DNA from: Novosphingobium meiothermophilum
Lineage (GTDB): Bacteria > Pseudomonadota > Alphaproteobacteria > Sphingomonadales > Sphingomonadaceae
NCBI RefSeq assembly: GCF_003171715.1
Contig: NZ_QGHL01000007.1
Coordinates: 248,001 to 312,000, forward strand
Direction: 5' to 3'
Length of the DNA: 64,000 bases
Shown here: positions 53,536-62,809 of the stretch, piece after piece
Layout: the number at the start of each line of letters is the position of its first letter
Position numbering within the stretch: position 1 is the first letter of the stretch
Notes under the pieces: model-generated
The model's input: the letters and a program-made list of their open reading frames with translations, nothing else
Database searches by the model: none
What the model was told of the DNA's origin: nothing
Position numbers and translations under genes: made by a program

Positions 53536-54231
53536 TCAGGGTATGCGCTGGACGACCGCCCTGCTTTCGAAGCTGACGGAACCGGTTTTCGCAGCGGGGA
53601 CTTTGGCGGCCTGATCCCTTTCGGCCCTGTTATCGGCCTTCTTGTCCTTGGCGTCCTTGGAGGCCGCTGCTTCGCGTGCCTGCCAAAGGGCATCGGCGTC
53701 GGCCTTCGTGGCGGGGCGAGCCGGATAGGCGCACCCGCGCTGTTCGCCCACGCCCTTGAGGTAGGCGCGGCGGACCGAACCTGCATAGATCGCCTCGTTC
53801 CATTTGCGCTGCTGGGCATTGGCCCCGCTGATTTCGCGGATCACGCCGCCAAAGGGAATGAGCGAGCCTACTACCGATTTGGCCAGACTCCCGACCTTGA
53901 TGGTGGAATTGCTCTCGTCGCGGGCCACGTCGATATCGTCGCCCAGAACCGCATCAAGTTCGGCCACGGCGGCAGCGATGGCGGTGCAGCGTTTCAGACC
54001 GGCAAGATCGTAGGGCTTCTCGCGTGCAGTCTGGAGAAGCTGGGGCACTTCGTCCTTCCTGAGGTTGAGGTCCGACAGGGGTTTGGTGACGACATCGCCG
54101 GGCGTGACCTTCTCCTGCGCCACGGCAGTCTGCGCCGCAGCAGGCGGCACGCTTGCCCATGCCAGCAGAGGTAGCGCCAGCGCCAGCAAGATCGGGGCGT
54201 GGCAGCGATTGTTGGCAGTGATGAGCGACAT
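53536..54231 (-). CDS. Exported protein of unknown function
   Basis: A 231-residue protein with a signal peptide (APILLALALPLLAWASVPPAAAQ). The mature part contains TAREKPYDLAGLKRCTAIAAAVAELDAVLGDDID, then a Gly-rich hydrophobic patch VGSLAKSVVGSLIPFGGVIREISGA, and a charged C-terminus rich in Lys and Ala (KDAKDKKADNRAERDQAAK). The FGGVIREISGANAQQRK stretch looks conserved in form, as in some sphingomonad periplasmic proteins, but I do not recognise a named family. Single-gene unit, convergent with sdhA. Function not assigned. Confidence 0.65.
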   Translation of the reverse strand: MSLITANNRCHAPILLALALPLLAWASVPPAAAQTAVAQEKVTPGDVVTKPLSDLNLRKDEVPQLLQTAREKPYDLAGLKRCTAIAAAVAELDAVLGDDIDVARDESNSTIKVGSLAKSVVGSLIPFGGVIREISGANAQQRKWNEAIYAGSVRRAYLKGVGEQRGCAYPARPATKADADALWQAREAAASKDAKDKKADNRAERDQAAKVPAAKTGSVSFESRAVVQRIP

Positions 54232-54290
54232 GGTTGCTCCTTCCTGCCTTGACTACGCCATGACCTGCCTTTCGGTTCCGTGAACCCGAT

Positions 54291-55154
54291 CTACAGCAGC
54301 GCGGCAAAGGTGTCGCACTGGTCCTCGTCTGCGGTTTCCAGTCCGCGCCGCAGCCATTGCTGGCGCTGGGCCGCGCTGCCATGGGTGAATCCTTCCTCGA
54401 CCGGACGGCGCCCAGCGGCCTTCATCAGCGTATCATCGCCGATCTGATGAGCAGCGCGCATCCCTTCCTCGATGTCGCCCGGTTCGATCCGGTCTCGGTT
54501 CCTGCCCGCCCAGACCCCGGCATAGCAATCCGCCTGAAGTTCAAGCGCGACGGACAGGCGGTTCGCCTGACTGGGGCTGCGCTGCTGCAACTTGCGCACT
54601 TCGGTGGAGGTGCCCAGCAGGTTCTGGATGTGATGGCCGTATTCGTGCGCCATCACATAGACGCGCGCGAAATCGCCGCCCGCACCCATCTGCTGGTCCA
54701 TCTGGGTATAGAAGTCGGTATCGATATAGATGCCGTTGTCGGCCGGGCAGTAGAACGGTCCCATCGCGCTTTGCGCCGCGCCGCAGCCGGAACTGCCGTT
54801 CTGTGCATAGAAAACCAGCTTCGGCGCCTCGAACGGCACATTGGCCTTACGGAACAGCGGTTCCCACGTCTTGTTGAGCGAGGAGAGCGCATTGCAGCTT
54901 TCGCGGCTGAAGGCATTGGCCGAACAGCTTTCCGCAAGGCTTGCTCCGCCCTGCTGCTGCGGCGCGGGCGCCTGGGTCTGCACCTGTTGCAGCGTGCCCA
55001 GCATCTGCGCCGGATCGACGCCGAAGACCAGCGCCGCGATCAGCGCGATGACAATGGAGCCGCACCCCAGCTTGCCACCGCCACCGAGGGGGAATCTGCC
55101 GCCGCCGCGCTGGTCCTCGACATTGATAGAACTGTCGAAATCATCGAGCCGCAT
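54291..55154 (-). CDS. Neutral zinc metallopeptidase (YpfJ-type)
   Basis: A 287-residue protein of the putative neutral zinc metallopeptidase family. One membrane helix near residues 30-45 (LGCGSIVIALIAALVFG) follows the family-typical MRLDDFDSSINVEDQRGGG start. The zinc site is VMAHEYGHHIQNLLG, with ELQADCYAGVWA supplying the further ligand as in gluzincin-like peptidases. The protein should face the periplasm. ATG 55154 is chosen because the sequence before it (to 55214) is not family-like. It is divergent from the 3-hydroxybutyrate dehydrogenase gene. Confidence 0.9.
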   Translation of the reverse strand: MRLDDFDSSINVEDQRGGGRFPLGGGGKLGCGSIVIALIAALVFGVDPAQMLGTLQQVQTQAPAPQQQGGASLAESCSANAFSRESCNALSSLNKTWEPLFRKANVPFEAPKLVFYAQNGSSGCGAAQSAMGPFYCPADNGIYIDTDFYTQMDQQMGAGGDFARVYVMAHEYGHHIQNLLGTSTEVRKLQQRSPSQANRLSVALELQADCYAGVWAGRNRDRIEPGDIEEGMRAAHQIGDDTLMKAAGRRPVEEGFTHGSAAQRQQWLRRGLETADEDQCDTFAALL

Positions 55155-55250
55155 CGCATTGCCCCTCTTTTTCGCGTTCCGTCTGGACAAGCCGCACGTC
55201 TGCCGCAATGCCATCCGGACATGTCCATCCTTTCATGCCGGAGTAACCAA

Positions 55251-56036
55251 ATGTTCCTGAAGGGCAAGTGCGCGCTGATTACCGGTTCAACTTCGGGCAT
55301 CGGTCTTGCCTATGCACGGGCGCTCGCCGCCGAGGGCGCCGACATCGTCCTCAACGGGTTTGGCGATCCTGCCGAGATCGAGACCCTGTGCAGCGAGCTT
55401 GCCGCGACAAGCGGCGGGCGGGCGATCTTCGCCGCCGGAGACCTGACCCGGCGCGAGGGCACCGAGACCATGGTGGCAGCGGCACTGGCCGAGTTCGGCG
55501 CGATCGACATTCTCATCAACAATGCCGGGATGCAGCATGTTGCCCCGGTCGAGGACTTTCCGGTGGAGAAGTGGGATGCGATCATCGCGCTCAACCTGAC
55601 ATCGGCCTTCGATGCCTGTCGGCTTGTCATTCCGGGCATGAAGGCAAAGGGCTGGGGCCGCATCCTGTTCACGGCCTCGGCCCATTCGCTCACGGCCTCG
55701 CCGTTCAAGGCGGCCTATGTCTCGGCGAAGCACGGCATCGCCGGATTGACCAAGACCCTTGCGCTGGAACTGGCAACCCACGGCATCACCGCCAACTGCA
55801 TCAGCCCCGGCTATGTCTGGACGCCGCTGGTGGAGAACCAGATCCCCGATACGATGAAAGCGCGCGGTCTGACACGCGAACAGGTCATCAACGATGTGCT
55901 GCTGACCCGCCAGCCGACCAAGCAATTCGTCCAGCCGGAAGACGTGGCGGCGCTCGCGCTTTTCCTGTGCCGCCACGAGGCGCGCAACATCACGGGCGCC
56001 AACTACAACATGGATGGTGGCTGGGTGGCGGAGTGA
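55251..56036 (+). CDS. 3-hydroxybutyrate dehydrogenase (SDR family)
   Basis: A 261-residue short-chain dehydrogenase. NAD binding: TGSTSGIGLAYARALA; LINNAGMQHVAPVEDFPVEKWDAI is the specific pattern of D-3-hydroxybutyrate dehydrogenases; catalytic Ser is in FTASAHSLTASPFK and the YxxxK pair in YVSAKHG. The substrate region PGYVWTPLVENQIPD and the final NMDGGWVAE also fit. It would interconvert 3-hydroxybutyrate and acetoacetate, as in PHB or ketone turnover. No PHB synthesis genes are visible nearby. Confidence 0.9.
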   Translation: MFLKGKCALITGSTSGIGLAYARALAAEGADIVLNGFGDPAEIETLCSELAATSGGRAIFAAGDLTRREGTETMVAAALAEFGAIDILINNAGMQHVAPVEDFPVEKWDAIIALNLTSAFDACRLVIPGMKAKGWGRILFTASAHSLTASPFKAAYVSAKHGIAGLTKTLALELATHGITANCISPGYVWTPLVENQIPDTMKARGLTREQVINDVLLTRQPTKQFVQPEDVAALALFLCRHEARNITGANYNMDGGWVAE

Positions 56037-56159
56037 AGACGCGCCATCGGTAACATTGCGGATGGCGGCAGCCGTCCCGGCCGTGGCGACAAATGGGAAC
56101 TTGCGCTGGCCTGCGGCTTTTGACAGCAAGGAGCTGCGACGAAACGTTTGAGGGCCGCG

Positions 56160-57782
56160 ATGAATCGTGCTGTGGGCTGGCGATGGGCAAGGCGGGCGGG
56201 GCTGATGCTCTGCGCGGCCCTGACGCTGGGGGGCGCGCGTCCTCCGGCACGCCCGTCCGCCTTGCCGAAACCGCCCAGTCCGATCGAGATGGCGCTGCGC
56301 GGCCATGTCGAAGCGCTTTCCAGCGATGACTTTGCCGGGCGCGAACCGGGGACCGAGGGCGAGAGCAAGACCTTGCGCTATCTGGCCCGCCAATGGTTCG
56401 ACATCGGGCTTGAACCGGGCACCAACATTCCGGGCAGCGGGTGGTTCGCGCCGGTCGATCTGATCGAGCGGCAACCCGTTTCCTCGCGTGCGGTCTTTAC
56501 CCGTTCGGGGCGGCGCGTGCCCTTGCCTGCCGAAAGTGTTTATGTGGTCACATCGGGCCTGCGCGGCCTTGTTCAGGATGCACCGCTGGTCTTCGTGGGC
56601 CACGCCGCCGGAGCGCCGCCACCGCGCGCCGAAATGGCCGGCCGTATTGCGGTGATGCTTGACAGTCTGCCCGCCGGTATCAGTCATGATGCGGCGGGCG
56701 ACAGGGTGGGCCGGCTGCTCGATGCCGGCGCGCTGGCGGTTCTCACGGTGCTTGATGACGAGCGGACGCTGCCCGACGTTGTCGCCCGCCGCAGCAGGGC
56801 AGGTCATGCCGTCGCGGGAGGTCCGGTTGTCAGCGAGATCGAGGGCTTCATAACCCCCGAAGCGCTGGATCTTCTGCTGCCGGGTGCGCACCATGCCTCG
56901 CTTGCCCGGCTGAAGGCCGAGGCTGCAAGCAACCGCTTTGTGCCGCACCTTCTGGGGCTTCAGGCAACCCTTGAGGCGACCAGCCGGGAAACCCGTATCC
57001 GCACGCACAATCTGATCGGCCGGTTGCCGGGCCGCAGCCGCGATGCCGGGGCGATTCTGGTGCTGGCTCATTGGGACCATTTCGGAACCTGTGCTGCCCC
57101 CCCGGCACAGGACGTCATCTGCAACGGCGCGATCGACAATGCCTCCGGCCTTGCGGTCGTTACCGAAACCGCGCGCCTTCTTGCCAAGGGGCGGCCGCTT
57201 GAACGGGATGTCTATTTTCTGGCAACGACCGCCGAAGAAGTGGGGCTGCTGGGTGCGGTGGCCTTCGCCGAAAACCCGCCAATACCGCTGGACCGCTTCG
57301 TTGCCGCGCTCAATGTCGACAGCACCGGGCTGGCCCCCGCGGGAAGCCCGCTGGGCATTGTCGGCAAGGGGCTGACACCGCTTGATCCGTTGATCGAGGA
57401 AGTGGTCCGGCGGATGAAGCGCAGACTGGCCGACGGCGATGGGGCGAATGCCTATATCCGGCGACAGGACAGCTGGGTGCTGCTGCGCCATGACGTGCCC
57501 ACGGTCATGGTCAGCAACAGCTATGGCGACATGACGCTGCTCGAACGGTTCATGCAGGAAACCTATCACCGCCCCTCCGATCAGGCGGGGGCAGGCATCG
57601 ATTATGGCGGCATGGCGGATGATGTGATGGTGCAGGTGGAACTGATCCGGACATTTGCCGATCCGCGCCGCCTGCCCGCGCGGGGATGGCCGGGGAACGG
57701 ATTGCCGTTGACGGGAAGCGCTGCAAAAGGGGGCGGAGCAGCCCTGGAACCGGGTCAGGCGCGGCAGGGTCAAACCCCCTAG
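56160..57782 (+). CDS. Secreted M28-family peptidase with PA-type insert
   Basis: A 540-residue exported metallopeptidase, the second M28 protein of the window. The signal-like N-terminus (WARRAGLMLCAALTLGGA) is followed by VEALSSDDFAGREPGTEGE, typical of this subgroup. Metal ligands occur in LAHWDHFGTC, NGAIDNASGLAV, TTAEEVGLLG, NVDST and the C-terminal ETYHRPSDQ. The PA-type region lies at about 120-265. ATG 56160 has GAGGG five bases upstream; the frame also reads from TTG 56148. It probably acts as an aminopeptidase outside the cell. It shows only the usual family similarity to the M28 protein at 9.4-10.7 kb. Confidence 0.87.
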   Translation: MNRAVGWRWARRAGLMLCAALTLGGARPPARPSALPKPPSPIEMALRGHVEALSSDDFAGREPGTEGESKTLRYLARQWFDIGLEPGTNIPGSGWFAPVDLIERQPVSSRAVFTRSGRRVPLPAESVYVVTSGLRGLVQDAPLVFVGHAAGAPPPRAEMAGRIAVMLDSLPAGISHDAAGDRVGRLLDAGALAVLTVLDDERTLPDVVARRSRAGHAVAGGPVVSEIEGFITPEALDLLLPGAHHASLARLKAEAASNRFVPHLLGLQATLEATSRETRIRTHNLIGRLPGRSRDAGAILVLAHWDHFGTCAAPPAQDVICNGAIDNASGLAVVTETARLLAKGRPLERDVYFLATTAEEVGLLGAVAFAENPPIPLDRFVAALNVDSTGLAPAGSPLGIVGKGLTPLDPLIEEVVRRMKRRLADGDGANAYIRRQDSWVLLRHDVPTVMVSNSYGDMTLLERFMQETYHRPSDQAGAGIDYGGMADDVMVQVELIRTFADPRRLPARGWPGNGLPLTGSAAKGGGAALEPGQARQGQTP

Positions 57783-59309
<1,527 letters not shown>

Positions 59310-59329
59310 AGCCGCACAGGGACCGGGCG

Positions 59330-60517
59330 ATGACACCGGCGGCGAGGGTTCAGGCTGCGATCGACCTGCTTGACGAAGTGATCGGCGCGGCACGCGCGCA
59401 GGGCGCCTCGGCCGATCGCATCGCGGCAGACTGGTTCCGTTCGCGCCGTTATGTCGGCTCCAAGGACCGCCGGGCGATCCGGGAACTGGTGTGGGGCGCG
59501 ATCCGGGTTTGTGGAGAGGTTCCGCCATCCGGTCGGGCTGCCATGTTGCGGCTTGCAGCCGATGATGCCGCCTTGGCGGCGCTGTTCGATGGATCGAACT
59601 ATGGCCCTGCTCCGGTCAGACCGGGCGAGCCGGTTGCGGCGGGCGGCATTGCCCCGGCCTGGCTGGTGGAACGGCTTGCCGCGGCCGGGCTTGGCCCGCG
59701 GGATCAGGCATCGTTGTTGGCGCGCGCGCCGCTCGACATCCGGGCCAACAGCTTGAAAGTCGGGCGCGAGGCCCTGCGCGGCAGGCTGCCGGTGGAGGCA
59801 GAACCGCTGGCCGTGCCGGATGGCCTGCGTCTGCCTGCGGGAACCCCGGCCGAAGGCTGGCCGGAGTTTGCCGAAGGGCTGTTCGAAGTGCAGGATGCCG
59901 GCAGCCAGCTTGCCTGCATGGCGCTGGCCGCCAGCCCCGGCGAACGGGTGGTTGACCTGTGTGCAGGCGCGGGTGGCAAGACGCTCGCGCTGGGTGCGGC
60001 AATGGCGAACCGCGGGCAATTGCTGGCCTGCGATATCGACCGCGCACGCCTTTCTCGCCTGCCCGAACGTGCGCGCCGGGCCGGTGTGCTGGCGCAGGTG
60101 CGCCTGCTTAATCCCGGACGCGAGGCCGAAATGCTGAGCGACTGGCAGGCACGTGCCGATGCAGTCATGATCGATGCCCCCTGTTCAGGCACGGGCACAT
60201 GGCGGCGCAATCCCGAAGCGCGCTGGCGGCTCGATCCGGCGGCGATCGACCGCTACTGCCGGATGCAGGCCGGAGTGCTTGATGTGGGGGCAGGGCTGGT
60301 GCGCCCCGGCGGACGATTGACCTACGTTGTCTGTTCCCTGCTCGATGCCGAAGGCGCCGACCGCATCGATGCGTTTCTTGCCCGCAATCCCGGCTGGGAG
60401 CCTGCAACGCCATCGCTGGGCGGGGGTGCGCCGCATCGCAAAGGGTGGCGGCTCGTGCCCTTTCGGGACGGGACCGACGGGTTTTTCTTCGCAACGCTCG
60501 TGCGGCGTGTTAATTGA
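59330..60517 (+). CDS. RsmB/NOP-family 16S rRNA (cytosine-C5) methyltransferase
   Basis: A 395-residue SAM-dependent RNA methyltransferase. The N-terminal NusB-like part is short and diverged. SAM motif: VVDLCAGAGGKTLALG; the two cysteines used in catalysis and product release are in DAPCSGTGTWRRNPE (Cys285) and YVVCSLL (Cys335). The family normally modifies C967 of 16S rRNA (RsmB) or another RNA cytosine; target by homology only. Sits directly after guaB. Confidence 0.9.
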   Translation: MTPAARVQAAIDLLDEVIGAARAQGASADRIAADWFRSRRYVGSKDRRAIRELVWGAIRVCGEVPPSGRAAMLRLAADDAALAALFDGSNYGPAPVRPGEPVAAGGIAPAWLVERLAAAGLGPRDQASLLARAPLDIRANSLKVGREALRGRLPVEAEPLAVPDGLRLPAGTPAEGWPEFAEGLFEVQDAGSQLACMALAASPGERVVDLCAGAGGKTLALGAAMANRGQLLACDIDRARLSRLPERARRAGVLAQVRLLNPGREAEMLSDWQARADAVMIDAPCSGTGTWRRNPEARWRLDPAAIDRYCRMQAGVLDVGAGLVRPGGRLTYVVCSLLDAEGADRIDAFLARNPGWEPATPSLGGGAPHRKGWRLVPFRDGTDGFFFATLVRRVN

Positions 60518-60601
60518 AGCGACATGGACGACGGTGCATCCCGTGACAGTCTCCGGTTCAAGGAGTTGCACCGCAGACAGTTGCGTCCGAAGGAGTTGCT
60601 G

Positions 60602-61108
60602 ATGCGTTACGCCCCCGCCGCGTTTGCTCTTTCGCTGCTGGTCGCCGTGACCGGCAGTATGGGGTCTGCGCGGACGAACGGCCCTTCCGATCCGCGCGTG
60701 GTCGCCCTTCTGGCCGAGGGTCGCGCTGCCCTCGCCAAAGGCGACGTGAGCGGCGCGACGGACCGCTTCGAGGCTGCGCTGACGATCGAACCGGGAAGCG
60801 CAGCGGCGCTTCTCGCTCTGGCCGATGCGGCCCGGCGGGACGGCTTGCAGGGCAAGGCGATCCATTATTACCGGCAGGTGCTGGCGAGCGACCCCAACAA
60901 TCTCATGGCAATTTCGGGTGAGGGCGGCGCCATGGCCGAGAAGGGCGCGCTGGAAAAGGCGCGGCGCAACCTTGCCCGGCTTGAGGGGCTGTGCGGCAAG
61001 GGCTGCGCCGAAACCGCCGAACTGGCCGCTGCCATCGCGCGTGGCCCGATGACCAAGGTTCTGGCTGCCGAAACCGTCACGGCTGACACCACGGTCGAAA
61101 ACAACTGA
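60602..61108 (+). CDS. Small TPR-repeat exported protein
   Basis: A 168-residue protein with a signal peptide (YAPAAFALSLLVAVTGSMGSA) and two to three tetratricopeptide repeats: LLAEGRAALAKGDVSGATDRFEAALTIEPGS, AALLALADAARRDGLQGKAIHYYRQVLASDPNN, and LMAISGEGGAMAEKGALEKARRNLARLEGLCGKGC. TPR proteins of this size act as periplasmic scaffolds; partner unknown. AAGGAG six bases before ATG 60602 fixes the start; the frame is open to 60524. Confidence 0.82.
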   Translation: MRYAPAAFALSLLVAVTGSMGSARTNGPSDPRVVALLAEGRAALAKGDVSGATDRFEAALTIEPGSAAALLALADAARRDGLQGKAIHYYRQVLASDPNNLMAISGEGGAMAEKGALEKARRNLARLEGLCGKGCAETAELAAAIARGPMTKVLAAETVTADTTVENN

Positions 61109-61167
61109 AGGCAGTCAAGGCAGGAAGCGCTGCGGCGCAGGCCTGCCCGCGACTGTTTCGGACAGGT

Positions 61168-61653
61168 TCAGATAAGGTCACGAAACTCTTCGACGACCTG
61201 CCGATAGACTCGCTTCTTGAACGGAACGATGAGTTCGGGGAGCTGGTCGGGTTCCACCCACTGCCATGCCTCGAACTCGGCGTGCTCATGGGCGTCAAGG
61301 CGGATATCCGCATCCTGTCCGTTGAAGCGCATGAGCAGCCATTTCTGCCGCTGGCCGCGATACCTGCCGCCCCACATCCGACCCATCAGGAAATCCGGCA
61401 GATCGTAGAGCAGTTCCTCGCGGGTTTCGGCGATGATGGTCACGAGGTGCGGGGCAATGCCCGTTTCCTCTTCCAGTTCGCGCAAGGCGGCAAGGTGCAG
61501 TTCCTCGCCGTCATCGATGCCGCCCTGCGGCATTTGCCAGGCCTCCGATTCCCGGTTGTCGATCCGCTTGCCGACAAAGACCCGTCGTGCGTGGTTGACC
61601 AGCATGATGCCGACACATGGACGATAGGGAAGCCCGGCAAACGGATCTGTCAT
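61168..61653 (-). CDS. rppH: RNA pyrophosphohydrolase (Nudix)
   Basis: A 161-residue Nudix hydrolase that removes pyrophosphate from 5' RNA ends to start decay. The Nudix box is GGIDDGEELHLAALRELEEETGI (about 44-66). The flanking YRPCVGIMLVNHARRVFVGKR and the C-terminal FEAWQWVEPDQLPELIVPFKKRVYRQVVEEF are specific for RppH. The start (61653) overlaps the stop of the upstream alpha/beta hydrolase gene by ATGA. Confidence 0.93.
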   Translation of the reverse strand: MTDPFAGLPYRPCVGIMLVNHARRVFVGKRIDNRESEAWQMPQGGIDDGEELHLAALRELEEETGIAPHLVTIIAETREELLYDLPDFLMGRMWGGRYRGQRQKWLLMRFNGQDADIRLDAHEHAEFEAWQWVEPDQLPELIVPFKKRVYRQVVEEFRDLI

Positions 61654-62603
61654 TTCAACCTTTCCAGCAGCAGCCGAACGGCCTTGAAGATCGACTGCAT
61701 GTCTTCCTGCGCGCTTGGGATGGCCTTGCGCAACTGGGTGAAGCCGTGGATCGTGCCCTTCATCTCAAGGAACACGACTTCGGCCCCGGCCCGGATCAAT
61801 TCCGCGCCATAGACCCTCCCGCTGTCGCGAATCGGATCAAGGCCCGCCGTCACTAGCACTGTTGGCGGTGTGGTCGAATGGTCGGAATAGATCGGATAGG
61901 CGCGCTTGTGCCCGGTCATGGCGCGATAGGCATCGGCAAACCAGCGCATGGTGTCCGAAGTCAGGAGGAAGCCTTCGGCGAACTGGGCGAACGATTCATG
62001 ATCGGGCCTGTCATCGGAGAGCGGATAGATCGGCACCTGCATCACAACCGGCGCGGCAGCGGGCTGGTCCATAAGGGCCTGTGTGACCACGATGGCAAGA
62101 TTTCCGCCTGCCGAATCGCCCATCGGAATAAGGCCAGTGATCTCGCGGCCAAGCGTGGTGGAATTGCCCGCGATCCAGCGTGCGGCGGCCTCGCAGTCAT
62201 CGGGCGCGGCGGGGAAGGGATGCTCAGGCGCCAGACGGTAATCGACCGCGATCACCGGCAGATCGAGCTCCGCGGCGATTTCGGTGCAAAGGCTGTGGTG
62301 GCTTTCAAGATCGCCGATGACGAAGCCGCCGCCGTGGAAGAAGACCACCGCCGGACCTGCCTCGCGCGTTTCGCGCAGGTCATAGAGCCGCAGCGGGATC
62401 TCTCCGGCAGGGCCGGGGCAGGAAAGATCGCGGATCACCGCAAGCGCGCGCGGCTCTGCTTCGGCGAGTTGACCCATCGCAATGTAGCTGGCCCGCGCTG
62501 CCTCCAGACCGAGCTGGCTCATCGGCGGCGCATCGGTGCTGTTGAGAAAGGCGAGAAAGGCCTGAACATCGGGGCGCACGTAATGGGTCGTCTGTTCGGT
62601 CAT
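61650..62603 (-). CDS. Alpha/beta hydrolase, HSL (hormone-sensitive lipase) family esterase
   Basis: A 317-residue cytoplasmic esterase. The oxyanion motif HGGG (VVFFHGGGFVIGD) and nucleophile elbow GDSAGG define the HSL/GDXG family; the acid is in TAGLDPIRDSG and the His in GTIHGF. DYRLAPEHPFPAAPDDC is also family-typical. GAGGAG seven bases before ATG 62603 supports that start over the longer frame to 62678. It precedes and is coupled to rppH, an odd pairing with no clear functional link. Acts on short-chain esters by family. Confidence 0.88.
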   Translation of the reverse strand: MTEQTTHYVRPDVQAFLAFLNSTDAPPMSQLGLEAARASYIAMGQLAEAEPRALAVIRDLSCPGPAGEIPLRLYDLRETREAGPAVVFFHGGGFVIGDLESHHSLCTEIAAELDLPVIAVDYRLAPEHPFPAAPDDCEAAARWIAGNSTTLGREITGLIPMGDSAGGNLAIVVTQALMDQPAAAPVVMQVPIYPLSDDRPDHESFAQFAEGFLLTSDTMRWFADAYRAMTGHKRAYPIYSDHSTTPPTVLVTAGLDPIRDSGRVYGAELIRAGAEVVFLEMKGTIHGFTQLRKAIPSAQEDMQSIFKAVRLLLERLK

Positions 62604-62809
62604 GAATTGCTCCTCGTCCCGTTGGCAGGAATCGTTATGAACGTCGGTGTAAGTTTGGTTTTGCAACTTGACTGGCAAGGCCGATGGGAATCAAGAGCGC
62701 AGGAGGATTTTTCGGCTCGCGCAGATTTTCTTCTTTGCGAACCCGGCACGAGAGGCATAGGCGCGCTGGCATGATCGGGTGAAAGTCCCGGCGCGCAGCA
62801 GAGGACGAT
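62604..62809. other. 206-bp divergent intergenic region before the KOR gene
   Basis: The gap separates the HSL esterase gene (-) from the oxidoreductase gene (+), so it must hold two promoters. I see AT-rich TTTGGTTTTGCAACTT near 62650 and GATTTTTCGGC near 62706, but no convincing paired promoter, operator or riboswitch. GAGGA at 62801-62805 is the RBS of the oxidoreductase gene. Confidence 0.4.

Noticed and set aside
55287..57773. 828-codon open frame on the minus strand over the 3-hydroxybutyrate dehydrogenase and M28 genes
   Set aside because: Antisense to two well-supported genes and without motif or RBS; high GC makes long stop-free frames common.
62604..62809. A riboswitch or leader RNA before the KorA-type gene
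   Set aside because: I looked for conserved riboswitch elements (for example a cobalamin type) and found only isolated short resemblances without the pairing needed.
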